Below are positions 1 through 11,800 of a stretch of DNA of 64,000 nucleotides, in pieces. Position 1 is the first letter of the stretch, and each line of letters opens with the position of its first letter. The position numbers and the translations under genes are program-made. The DNA comes from Lichenostomus cassidix (lineage: Eukaryota > Chordata > Aves > Passeriformes > Meliphagidae). Location of the stretch: contig CM039187.1 in the NCBI GenBank assembly GCA_008360975.2, positions 16,323,094 through 16,387,093 on the forward strand, written 5' to 3'. A model generated the notes under the pieces. It did no database searches. It was not told the origin of the DNA and was given only the letters and a program-made list of their open reading frames with translations.

Positions 1-3000
1 CCCTAGAAGCAGAAAAATTGACTCTATTTATTAAACTAGACCACAGAAATAATTTTACCAACCATATGGTTATACTTAATGTTCATTGAAGAGCATCAGT
101 AAGTAATTCACCAAAAGGACTTTTTCCAGCCTAGGGGGTTTTTTTCTTGTTTTTTTTTGTTCTTTTCTTACCTTCTCTCTGAATGACTGGTCTTTATGGC
201 TGGCTGGCTTTATTTTCAGGTAACAGTGGTGTTAAGGTGTGGATGAATCTGCAGCCTAATTCTGATAATCCTTCCTCCTTTCTGCACCTATGCACTGTCA
301 CTTCAGATATTCTGTAAATGCTCAAGTAACCGCTTCTGTAAAAGTAAGGAGTACTTAGACTTACTTGCTTGGGAGATAAATCTCTCTGTGCTGTGTGACT
401 CCTCCATGATAGTCCAGGCACATTGCTTGCACAGAAGTTGCTGCTAATGTAATGAGGAATAAATTTTTAGGCTGCCACTCAGTTTTGTAAAGCAACTCAA
501 TGTAAAGGAGAGGCAGGATGAGAGGAGGAAGGACTATTCAGACTTCCGTCTAAAACGTGCTCTGTTATAAAATTTCTGTTGATTGCAGTGGCTCAAAGGT
601 GGGATCTTTTTATTCCTTTCCTGAACCGACACCTGCAGAACCTGACTTGTCGTGATAGAAATTTTATTGCTGTCTCCAGTGGGAGCAGCATCTGGGCTAA
701 AAAGCCCCAATCACTTAATCAGGAACATGTGGGACAGGGAAGGAAGAAAATCTCTTACCACCACAAACTCAAACTCAGGCCTTGACCTTCCCATTAACTG
801 TAAGGAAAATGCTTTAAGAATGAGCTTGGCTGTTGGATAGTGATTCTCTCGTGCCAGTTTTAGCTAATTCTAAGGCTTGACTTTGTGGTATGAACTGAAT
901 GCCTGAGGATGACTTATAGACTATATTCATCTTAAAACAAATTAACTTGCTGTCCTGTGTTGTAGGATGAGTAAGCTAAGTCATTTGCAGTTAGGGTGAG
1001 ACACTCAAAAATCTTCTTGCTGAGGAGGCTGGAGGCAGCTGCTCAGGCCATAGGGGCTGGGCTGGAGTTGAAAACATTCAGAGAATGGGTAAAGTACTTA
1101 CTCGGAGGGAATGGGGAGAAACAATGTGCATCTCTTCCCTGTCAAGAGAGAGAGAAGGGATCCTTAGGGCTAGCTGTGTAAGAGGGCAGACCTCTGCAGA
1201 GGATTCCAGATGAGAGCTTTTTTTGCCCAAAGCTGATACAGAATGAATCTTCTGCCTCAGCGAATGTAGGACTTGCACGTTATTTGCATTAGACTTGTCT
1301 TGTTTGATTGTGAGTGGTTATTTCCAGCTCCATAAAGAAGCAGGGTTGGGGATTGAAGTGAAGATAATCAAAATATAAAGAAAGCAAAGTCTTTATGAAA
1401 GTGGAGAAGAGGTAATGGGAGGGAAATGGAAGGAAAGGCTAGATCGTAAGCTATTCTAAGAAATAAAAACTGGAGGAATGCCCAGCAGGCATAAAAGCCA
1501 GAGTGATATAGTAAATGAGTCTGTTGTAATTGATAATTAAAAACTTGCAAGATATTATGTTCCTAACAGTTTTTTACTGAAGAAAAATCGTATTTCTGAT
1601 GGAAAATCTAAGAGAAAAATGAACTTGCAACTGCATCTAGGTTCAGATTTCCCTGTGTTTATCAGAACTCAATAACAGTGTGAAAACTAAAAGTTGGTGA
1701 AATGTTTCATGAGCTGGAGCTTCATTGAAAATATGTTTGCACACCCATGGTGATGCATTAGACTTTAACCCCAGTGCATATATGTCATGGCTGCCCTCAG
1801 CTCACTTCTAGAGGATTGGGCTGTTTCATGTTTACCTTGCTGAAGTGGATATATGTGCTCACCCATAGCAAGAAACTAATGGAACCCAAGTCTTTGACTT
1901 ATGTGCTTCCATACTTGAAAGCAGAAACAAGCTGATAGCATGTTTTTTCCTTTTGTACTGCTTGGTACTTGAATGCAGCTTTTTTTTGTTTGGTTGGTTT
2001 TTTTTGGTCTTTTTTTAATGTTATGCATGCTATTTAAAAAAATAAACAAACAAAACAACAAAGAACTCCAAATCAAAATTTCAACAGATAACACCATTTT
2101 CCAGCACTTCTTGCAAGAGTACAACAGATGGGCTTTCATTCTTCTTGGAAAAACATCTGTACACAGTAACAACAGACTTTTTGTATCCTTGAAATCAGCT
2201 GTGTTTCAAGGGTTTGTTGCTAAGGGAAGCATTGGTTACTTTCTTGTGTTGCACCTGCTTGCAAGCATGGTTGAAGTCCTAAGTCACTCCTTTTAATGGT
2301 CCTGGAGAGTTTGTTGAGGGCTAAAGTATTTTGTTTCCTTCCTTAGTATTTAAAAAACAGACTTAAAAAAGAGGAATATCTGCAGTCTGGCTATAATGCG
2401 GGAAAATTGTTCTTGTTAAAAATGTACATCTGGTTTCCCTGTAATCATCATAAATTTTCCTTTCAGGGTCCCCTATGCTACTTTGTTCTGAAGTAGTTCC
2501 TCTCATAGCACAACTTTCTGACATAACCTCTAGAGAGACATTGTGCTGAATATAGTTATGGGAGTGGAGGATAGGGTGAGCTGACTGTTTTACGGTCTGC
2601 CTTCACTTTAGGAATTGTAAAGGGCTGGAAAATACCTGCAAATGCATTTGTAAGGTATTTGTAAACATTGTAGGAAAAACATCCAGTTAAAATGTACTGC
2701 TAGACACAGCTTCTGTTTTTGTTTTGCATATTTGCATATAAACTTTGGTTCCACTAAGGAGAAGAGGTCTGAACAGCTGAAAGTTGAGGGTAAGTAGAGT
2801 GTGGTAAGTCAGGTGATGGCAGCAAGAAGAAATGTTTGCCTAGTTGTAAATTAGTTACAATGGTTACAGGCACATCTAATCTGCAATGCAGTTTTGCTGC
2901 TTTGAGACACTGTGAGCAAAAAGGCAGTTCTATATGCAGGGAGAGGACTGAATTGAGACTCTGGCTCTATCATGGTTTCTTGTACAAGATTGGGTTACTA

Positions 3001-5625
3001 CATGTCTTGAAACTTTGCCTTAATTTCTGTTTAGAAATACGAACAGTGGTGGCTTACTAAGCTATTTGGAGCCTTCGGTGTCTGGTGCCTGCAGAGCTTT
3101 TGGTTCTCTGAATGAAGGTGGATTGACGTAGAATACTGATGCCTGTCTTGCTCACTCCAAAAATCAAAACCAGACTGCTGCAACAACACAGGGAAATAAT
3201 TTTTCAGTCTGCTGTGACTATCATACATGAAAGAAAGCAGTAATAGAACTTTTCTGCTTACAATATATCAACTGTTAAATATAGCACAGAGCTATAAAAA
3301 GCAGAACAAATTTTAGTATGTCTTTTATACATGGAGGGCTGGACCGAATAAAAGCTCTATGTGTAGTGCTTGAGAAAGAGCCTGATTAGTTTCTCTTGTT
3401 CTGTTCTTACAGAATTGGTGAGCTGACTGGATAGTTAGTAGAATCAAGGATTTTGTCTGTGTTTTTGCACTGATGCCAGACGTGTTTTACTGTGATTTGT
3501 ACTACTTGTTTGTGTCTTTCAAGGCCTCTGACTAGTGCTTACCTATTTGTAAAAGTGCAGCATGGATGAGACAAAAGCAGCTTGTGGCTGGGTATTTGGC
3601 TTACATTAGAGCAGAGGTTTTGACAGTAGGGGCCATAATAATGGCCTGATAATGACTTGTCTTTGTACAACAGCTTCTGGTTCTCAGCACATTTGTGCAT
3701 CTGTGTTAGATGGTGTTTGGTTGTGCTGCAGCTCGCTTATACAGCAAGGTGAGGAAACTGAGACTGTGCAGCACATAACCTAGGGAAGGATCATGGGTAC
3801 TATAGAATGTTTCCTTATGTTGTCTAGGTGTGTGCAATCTTTGTTGAACAAAATAAATCCTGTAAGGAGTGATGACTTAGTGGGCTCCATGCAGTGTTCA
3901 TTGTGATAAAGAGTGCATGAAGGGTTTATTATGTTGATACCTTGCATTGTATATATCTTGGAGATTTTCCTCTCAGTCTTACAGTAAGAAATTGATTAAA
4001 TCTACGATATTTGCTAAGTAGCCTTAAGAATTTTGTAACGTTTCTTGAAAAGGTTTTTCTCACTAATTATGTTTATTCTTTGTATTTGCTAGCTAAATGG
4101 TTCAAGTCTTTTATGGTGCATTTCTCTAATTTAAATTTGTGTAGCTATGTGGTAACCAAGAAAAAAATATGAAGGGATTGCAGAAGTTGCAGGAGGAAAT
4201 AGAGAAACAAGAAGAAATTATCTGCACCTCTCTCTATTGTCCTGTGAATAACTGGATCTATATTGAGGTCTTTGAGGCTGCTGGTTTAGGGGTTTTTTTG
4301 GTCTTATTTATTTTCCCAGGTTCCAGGATTTGGGGAGTGGCAAGTAAAACAAAAGGACAGACCCAAAGAGTGGGGTGGATTTCAGTTACAGCAAGTTAGA
4401 GCTGTGTACAAGTAGAGCAAAGACTTAACAGGGGAGATTTAAATAGCTTAAAAGAATGTAACCTATTGACCATGCCTGTTCCACAGAAATATCTTTCCTC
4501 TTTATGGTGACTTAATATAGCTTCCAGAATTAAAAATAGGACATAGTTACCCATGTAAATCTTCTCCATTAGCTGTTATAAAAACATCCTGCGGTATGCA
4601 AATGTTGGAGAACCAGCTGTATACTGTATAACTCCATTATACTCTGTTGCCTTGCTTTTGCTAGAAAGTAGAGTTAGGCATGACCTGCTTTGCATGCATG
4701 AGGATGAAAATGACCTCAGGATTTGGATAGGCAACTTTATGGGGTTTTTTTGCCCTCTCCTCTACCTAAAAATGGAGAGGAGACTCCACAGTTGGTCAGT
4801 GGACCCTATTTTGAGAAAGGGAGGTTACTTCTTGTTCTAGTAAATAAAATGCTATGGCAAGTAGACATGTCTGTTGAAGTACAGTCATGGTGACCTGTGA
4901 GATCTCAGAGGGAATGTCCTTTGTCTGCTTTGTTACTGGTTGTCTGCCTTCTCTTAAAGTTGTATTCTGCTGGGGCCATGAGCCTGACAATCTTTTTGTT
5001 TGGATTTTTTGTATGGTTTTTCACCAAACATGGGAGTTATGCCTTTGTTTTTCATGAGGCATTTTAAAGTGCTCATTGTAACTTAAAAAATAACCAGAAT
5101 AACTGGTGATGTACTAAAAAAAATCCACTGTATATGTAATGCATATTAACATAACATGCACATCTTAATGCTTTTATTGTAAATTTCATATAAATTGCTG
5201 GAAAATGTAGTTGGATGATGGGCAAAAGGACTCTGCATCCTGAGGAATGCTGCTGTATAGGCATATGCTAGATACTGCCCAAAAGCTGCAGAGTGCAGCT
5301 CCTCTTGGGCTGGGAATGAGGGGAAAGAAATTCATTGCTTCAGAATACTGAGAATACTCCTGCTTGCAGAGCCCAGAATGTCTCAAAGGCAAAGAAACTA
5401 GATGGCATTACTGCATAGCACATCATTGCTTTGGGAGGTACCTGTTGTCAGGCAGATAGTGAACTTCTGTTTCACACTTCAAGCTTAGATCTTTGTACTG
5501 CTTAAATAGCATAATGTGTTACTTTTAAAGTGAATCAAAGTGCTTCAGCAGAACCTTTTGTCCTTCTCAGTGTTGTATTATACTAGGAAATGTGTGTTTA
5601 TTAATTTCTTGTTGTTCTTTTACAG
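1..5625 (+). other. PANK1: PANK1 intron (5' part beyond window)
   Basis: This stretch precedes the first PANK1 exon seen here and ends in a good acceptor (TTGTTCTTTTACAG, AG at 5624-5625). No reading frame in it resembles the missing PANK1 N-terminal region, with its GMDIGGT-type ATP-binding start and GGGAYKFEEDF segment. I therefore read it as the 3' part of an intron. Open frames here are short and unlike any family I know. Apart from a T/G-rich then A/C-rich low-complexity patch near 1980-2066, I see nothing specific. Confidence 0.75.
1980..2066. repeat. Low-complexity T/G-rich arm followed by A/C-rich arm
   Basis: A T/G-only stretch (about 1980-2017, runs of T broken by GTTTGG and GG) is followed after about 16 nt by an A/C-only stretch (about 2034-2066, AAATAAACAAACAAAACAAC). 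The two arms are roughly complementary and could fold back in RNA. It lies inside the PANK1 intron. It is probably just simple sequence. Confidence 0.6.
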
Positions 5626-5879
5626 ATGGCTGATCTACAGCTCTATAAACTGGATGAATTGGACTGTTTGATCCAAGGCCTCCTTTATGTTGATTCTGTT
5701 GGTTTCAATGGCCAACCAGAGTGCTATTATTTTGAAAATCCTACAGATCCTGAACAGTGCCAGAAAAAACCTTACTGCCTTGATAATCCATATCCTATGC
5801 TGCTGGTTAACATAGGCTCAGGGGTCAGCATCCTAGCTGTGTATTCTAAGGACAATTATAAAAGAGTTACAGGATCCAG
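5626..5879 (+). CDS. PANK1: PANK1 coding exon ([13 protein letters not shown]...VTGS)
   Basis: The exon is 254 nt, opening in phase 0 after TTTTACAG and closing at CCAG|GTAAAT. It carries the segment with ECYYFENP and [21 protein letters not shown]. The last two bases (AG) are completed by the first base of the next exon to make Ser. Confidence 0.96.
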
Positions 5880-8800
5880 GTAAATTTACTTTTGTTTCTT
5901 TTAATTGTTTTCCCCTTAGTAGTTGAACAGCTAGAATTAGACAGTGTGATCAGTAGGTACAGCCCCAAACTGTGTTTGTCTTCCCATTTCTTTTAAAAGC
6001 CTACCAATAGCAAGACTGAAAATATCTAACAATTCCTTCAGAGAGGGATCTGTATCAGGGAAATCATTGATCTGTTCATTTTAGACTTGCCTTAGTCTCT
6101 TGCTGGTGTTCTTACCTATTTCCCATTTCTTGCTGTGAATTACCAAAATAAAGCTGTCCCAGCAACTGAATCTTCTCTCCCCTGCATTCTGTTCTTTGGT
6201 GCATGGTACATACTGAATTTTCTCCTGTATACTGCCTATGACCCACATGTATGTCTTCTATTGCCTCATCTAAGCATATCTTCACCACAATGGTAGCCAT
6301 GAGCCATTTTTCTCTATACAGTATACAAGCTTGATGGGAGACATATTGGATTTCTTGCAGTTCTGGGTGTTTTTCCAGCACAGACATTTTGGCATCTATA
6401 GATGTGCTTCTAATCCTTTCCACTAGCGAAAGAAAAACATGACTGCACTGGGTTGTTGACTTGTTACAGATGATGAAATCAATACTGTCTTGTGGCTGGT
6501 GTGCAGAGCTTTTTACTGTTCAGACACTGAGTATATTACAGTGCTATGAGACTTGTTCTGAAAAACTTACCCAATAAGCCAAGAGCATGGACTAAATAGT
6601 GATCCTATGCGACCTCCTGAGCTTTTTCTTGAAATGCAAGTGTGGTGTCTCACTGATCTTGTTTGCAGTGGCTCCAGTCGCTGTGACTGCAGTCACTGTA
6701 AATAAGCTAACATTGTCAGTGGCCAAGAAAGAATGAGGAAGGATGTAGAGATTACTAAGTTGAAGTTCTGTAAGACTGCAAAGTCCAAAGTAGAACTTTA
6801 ATGAGTTAGCAACGTTATGCACAGTTAAATACTCTCTAAGTTTGTGTAGTCAGTAAATACTGTACTTGAGCCTTTACAAAATATTCAAGTGAGTGTTCCT
6901 TGCTCAGAGTTCTTGCAGGGAAAGAACATTCAGGGCCAATGCTAGGCTTGCTTTGAAAAGGAACCAACCAGACTGCTTCCTGCCACTGGCTAGGGGGACA
7001 AAATACGTCTTGGCCGCTGGCCCTGTATGGATTTAGCTTTGTTCACTGTTCATTCTTCCATCTCTTATTTGAGTGCTCTGCTGGCTAATTATTCTTGTGC
7101 AGAAAACTGTTAGAGTGCTACAAATAGCAAAGTGGTATCTGTGGTGTTGGATTGCGCCTTATTCTTAGCTAACCCTTTAGTATAATTTCTCCTATTTAAG
7201 TATTAAAGTCTCAAGTCTAATTCAGTTAAAACCACACTGGATGACACTTGTGTTAAATAGAAACTCAATGTAGAGTGTCTGTGTTCACTCCTCTGAGGAA
7301 GCAGTTGCTAGACACAGTTGGCAGCTGTGTACAGCGTGTTGTAAATGGGAATCTGAAGAGTTGTGGTAAAAGCTGGTTCAAAGTGCTGGTCTGAAAGGAC
7401 TGTGCTTTTCTAGCCTTGGAGGAGGAACATTCCTGGGCCTGTGCTGTTTGCTCACTGGCTGTGAGACATTTGAAGAAGCACTGGAAATGGCTGCGAAAGG
7501 AGACAGCACCAATGTGGATAAGCTGGTGAAAGATATTTATGGAGGAGACTATGAGCGGTTTGGCCTTCAAGGATCTGCTGTAGCGTCAAGGTATGTGTTA
7601 ATTGAGCTGTTTGTAAGGAGTCCCTTGGGAAACTTCCTGTGCCTGCTAAACTGAGTGCATAATCCCTGGACTATGCACTGTGTCCACGTGGAAATGTCAC
7701 TCGATGTATCATGGGGTTTGTCCTTAGATCTCTCACCTACTTCTTGCTGTTTTTTTTTTTTTTTTTAACAGGTGTAAGTAATGCCTGATGTAGTTTGCTT
7801 CCATTTCAATTACAGTTATTTTGGAAGTGTCATTATTTATGAGATTGCTTTTCACATTTCAAATCTGGCACAAATGAATGGATATCAAATCCAAGCAAAG
7901 CTTACTAAATTATAAAATTTTAAGGGCTTTATCACTCCTAAATATCTCATGTTAAAAGACATGATCTTCCTCACACAGCTTTGGTCATATGATGAGTAAA
8001 GAAAAGAGAGATTCCATCAGTAAAGAGGACTTGGCCAGAGCTACTTTGGTCACCATCACCAACAACATAGGTTCTATTGCTCGCATGTGTGCATTGAATG
8101 AGGTAAGTTACTTGCCATGAGCTTAAAACCTTCAGAAACAGCATAGTGAGATTATCAGGATACAAAAATGCAAATTACTGGCGTAGTAGGTGTGTCACTG
8201 GCCTTGGTAAATATGCTTATATTTAATGTCATGTCATAGCTCTTGTGACTTGCTATGTGTATGCTTTGATGCAAAATGTAAGGCTGTTTGAGCTTCAAAG
8301 CTAGGGAAGAGGGGAGAAAAATTGACTGTAAAGATCACTTCGAAGCATTGAACTTTAGCCTGGAGTGTTCAGTTTTTCCCAAGCTGTAATACATAGATAT
8401 TAACGTGTTTGTAATGCTAATTGTTACTCTGTTACTTTGTAGTTACTTACAGATTTGACTATAGCATGACAGAATTTATTTTGAGTACTATTTTGCTTGG
8501 ATTGTTTTCATATCAGGGTGGGTTCAAATTGTGTATTGTGTTAAGTGTTTGGATAAATACAAGTTCCATTGCATTGTGTCAGAAAGAAGAAAAATGCAGT
8601 TCATTTTCCTACCTCAAACTCCTATCAGGTGCTTGTTACGTTCTTTTCATTAGGCATGATAAATATGGATGGATTGTTCCATCCATACACTATAGCTTCC
8701 AACAGTAAAAAAAAAAACCAAACACACCCCCCCTACACAAACCCAAATATTTAGGCCCTTGTTTTTATCTGCAGATTGCATCCTTTTCTATTATGAGGTA

Positions 8801-11800
8801 ACTAATACCTTTTATCTGCTCTAAATGAGCAGATAATTAATTGATGTAATTTTTTTAATACACTGATGTTTTCGTTATACAGCATCCTGTTGGTACAAGA
8901 AATTGCTGCTTCTGTGACATTTTTAATCAACAACACACAGCCAAAAAAACTACCAAGAAAACAAACCCAAGAAACTCACCAAACTGCCATCTAATTACTT
9001 TATTGGGTCCCACCTAGCCTACAGCTTTATGAGAAATAGCAAATAATTAATCACTAATGCTTTTGGTGGGTGTGTGTTTTGATTTGATTTATAATAAACC
9101 TTTGCCACATCTCCCTCTCAGTCTTTCCAAGACAGAAGGTCCTAGTATTTAGTCTCCTTTCCTAAATAAAGGGAAGACACTTTTTTTTGCACTGCTTCAT
9201 TTTGTATTTTTAGTCTTTTTATGGTTCTAATTTTAAGACTGAATTATCAGATCTTTGTATAGTATTCAAAGTATGGTTGCTCAATGAATTTATGTGATGG
9301 CATATTGATAAATTTTGTGTTCAGAGTTCCTTTACTGACAGTTCATAATATTTAATTTGTGTGAACATGGAACTCAGTTCTAAGAAACCATCGACAGTCC
9401 CTCCACAGGATTGTCTCAAAGTGGCTGATTTGGAGCCTGTCATTGTGTCTGCATAATCAAGTGTCTCTGTCTTTCCCCCTTTCAATTGTCACTTCAGTTT
9501 TTTAGTTTGAACTTCATCTGCTATTTTTTCCTCAGTCACAGGATATAAGTCTCAGGATATAAGTCACAGGATATTGCCATGCTGTTCATTTTTTATCTCT
9601 TGTATGCCATTATTATGTTTGTTGCTCATATTCCTCTCTAGAGCACTTTTAAAATACATTGAACAGCACAAGTTGTAGTGTATGCCACCATCAATGCCAC
9701 TGGTAACCTTCCTTCATTGTGACAAGTGGCCACAGACTTTTTTTTCCTTGGCAATTCGACTCTTTTGGTCAGGACGATTCTCTTTCAGTGTTCTCTTTGC
9801 TTTCAGCTTCTTTACAGTGTTGCCTTGTGGCATGGAGTTCAAGCAGCATTGTACAGGGCTATCAAAGCATGGAGAGTGGCAGCAGGGAACCACACACGGT
9901 GCATTCTGAGGAGGAAATAGGCTACTAATGAAACTAATGCTTCTGAGTCATTGTGAAAAAGTTCCTAACATCTTTGTTCTGTGGACAGGCTTAGTTAAAA
10001 ACTGGATGTGATACATAGAATATTGTGGAGCAATGTGGATTGATGTGTTAAATATTCTTCATTTCACAGTGTCAAAGTAGAATTTCTGCAACACTTGAAG
10101 TGAATTATTTTGTAGTTTTAGAGAATGAAAACTTCATTTAGTTGCTTTACATACTATGAAGAAAAATCAAACATGCAGTATCATTTAAAGTAAGCTAATC
10201 TTCAGATAGCTTGCTCTTGGGGATAAAAATTAATACTATCATTCTGCTAAGTAATCTAGACACCTCAAATGCCTTTGGGAGACATGGCTCTGACTTACAG
10301 CAAGCTTCATGAATCAAATCCCTGAATAAGAGCTTAATAAGCAGTTGAATATTATATTCTTCTGTGGAGCTTGTATGTATTAGATTAGGGTTATGGTAAA
10401 GCTCACTTTTAGGTTGACAGAATCAATTTATGCCCTGAAGCATGACTTTTGATAAGTTTTTCCCAATGATTGCCGCTTTAATATTGTGTTGAAAATGACT
10501 TGCATATGTGCAGGAAAAAATGAGGCTGGGGAATAAATGAAATATTCTGTCTGCAGAACTTCAAAGCAAATTTGCTTGCACAAAGTTGGCAGTAGGATAG
10601 AGAAATTCCATAGTCTGGAACCATTTGGCCACAGACCCTTTGAAATGGTCTGTCCTAGGCACAGCAGAACTGCATAAAGGAAACCAATCTCCTGGTTTAT
10701 ACTTTCCTTACTCTCAGAACATGTAACTTGCATCTGAACAAGATGCCTTGCAAAAATATGTGCAGGGCTTTTTATTGTGTTATTGATACAGATTTCCCTA
10801 TTCAATTACATTGGCAAATACGTGAATATACTATGTTGAAACTATACTATAGCTTTCTGCTGCAGGGTAGTTGAACAATTTAACAAGACCCCACAGAGTG
10901 AAAGAGTGCATGTCTTTTCCAGGATGTTGTAATTTGATTAGCGTTAGTAAGCACATCACCACCATCTCTTCATCAGTTTAAGGTTTCTGTCTTTCAGCTT
11001 TGAAAGTTTCAGCAGTGGACTATTTAAAAGTAAATTGGCCAGACTTCCTCAAGAGTAGCATTTTCACTCCTGAAAAATGCTAAACTTGTTTATTGTTCAG
11101 TTCAGAAAATGTAGGAAACTTTATATTAATACAATTTCTGACCTTGCCTGCTCAAGGATTGTTGGAAAATGAATTTGCATGTTGATATACACTCTGTTAT
11201 TCTAGCAGATATGACTAGTATTTTTAGATTCAAAATTTACAGTAGTTTTTATACTCTTTTAGTTATTGCTTCAGTTTCTGGTAACACTAGCTATGTTCTT
11301 ATATTCAGAAAAAATCATATGCATGGAAAATTAAACTATATTCTAATCAGTTTTATGGTGTGGCATTACAGGAAATTAATTAGTTGCATATTTATCCCTC
11401 CTTTGTCAGAAGTTACTTCAAAGACAAAACTGCCCTATCCAAGGATGCAAGGTGCTCTTGGCTATGTACTGCAGTGAGGATGTTCCCTGTGGTGTGTCAC
11501 AGTCCTGGACATGGCAGAGCTGTGGCTGTAGCACAGTAACTGCTGCAGAGCCAAGTGTTGGGCTTTATAGAGCTGGATGAATGTAGAGGGGTAACCCTTG
11601 CTAGTTCTAGACCCTCTGCAGCTTTTTTGGCAATTTTCTGTAGAAGACTCTTGAAGATGTATTTCTAGGGCTCTCCAGGGTTTGGCCTCCTGCTGAATCT
11701 TGTAGACCAATGCTAGTGTATGGTGAACATTATTTGGTACACCAATGCAAAATGCAAGTCCAGTTTTGTTCATAACAAGCAGAACTGGGCTTGGTAAGAT

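Noticed and set aside
5626..5628. ATG at the start of the first PANK1 exon as a translation start
   Set aside because: It directly follows a splice acceptor and aligns within the family protein; the upstream N-terminal exons are missing from the window.
8664..8687. Inverted repeat TATGGATGGA / TCCATCCATA near mir-107
   Set aside because: Too short for a pre-miRNA and at chance level for this window size.
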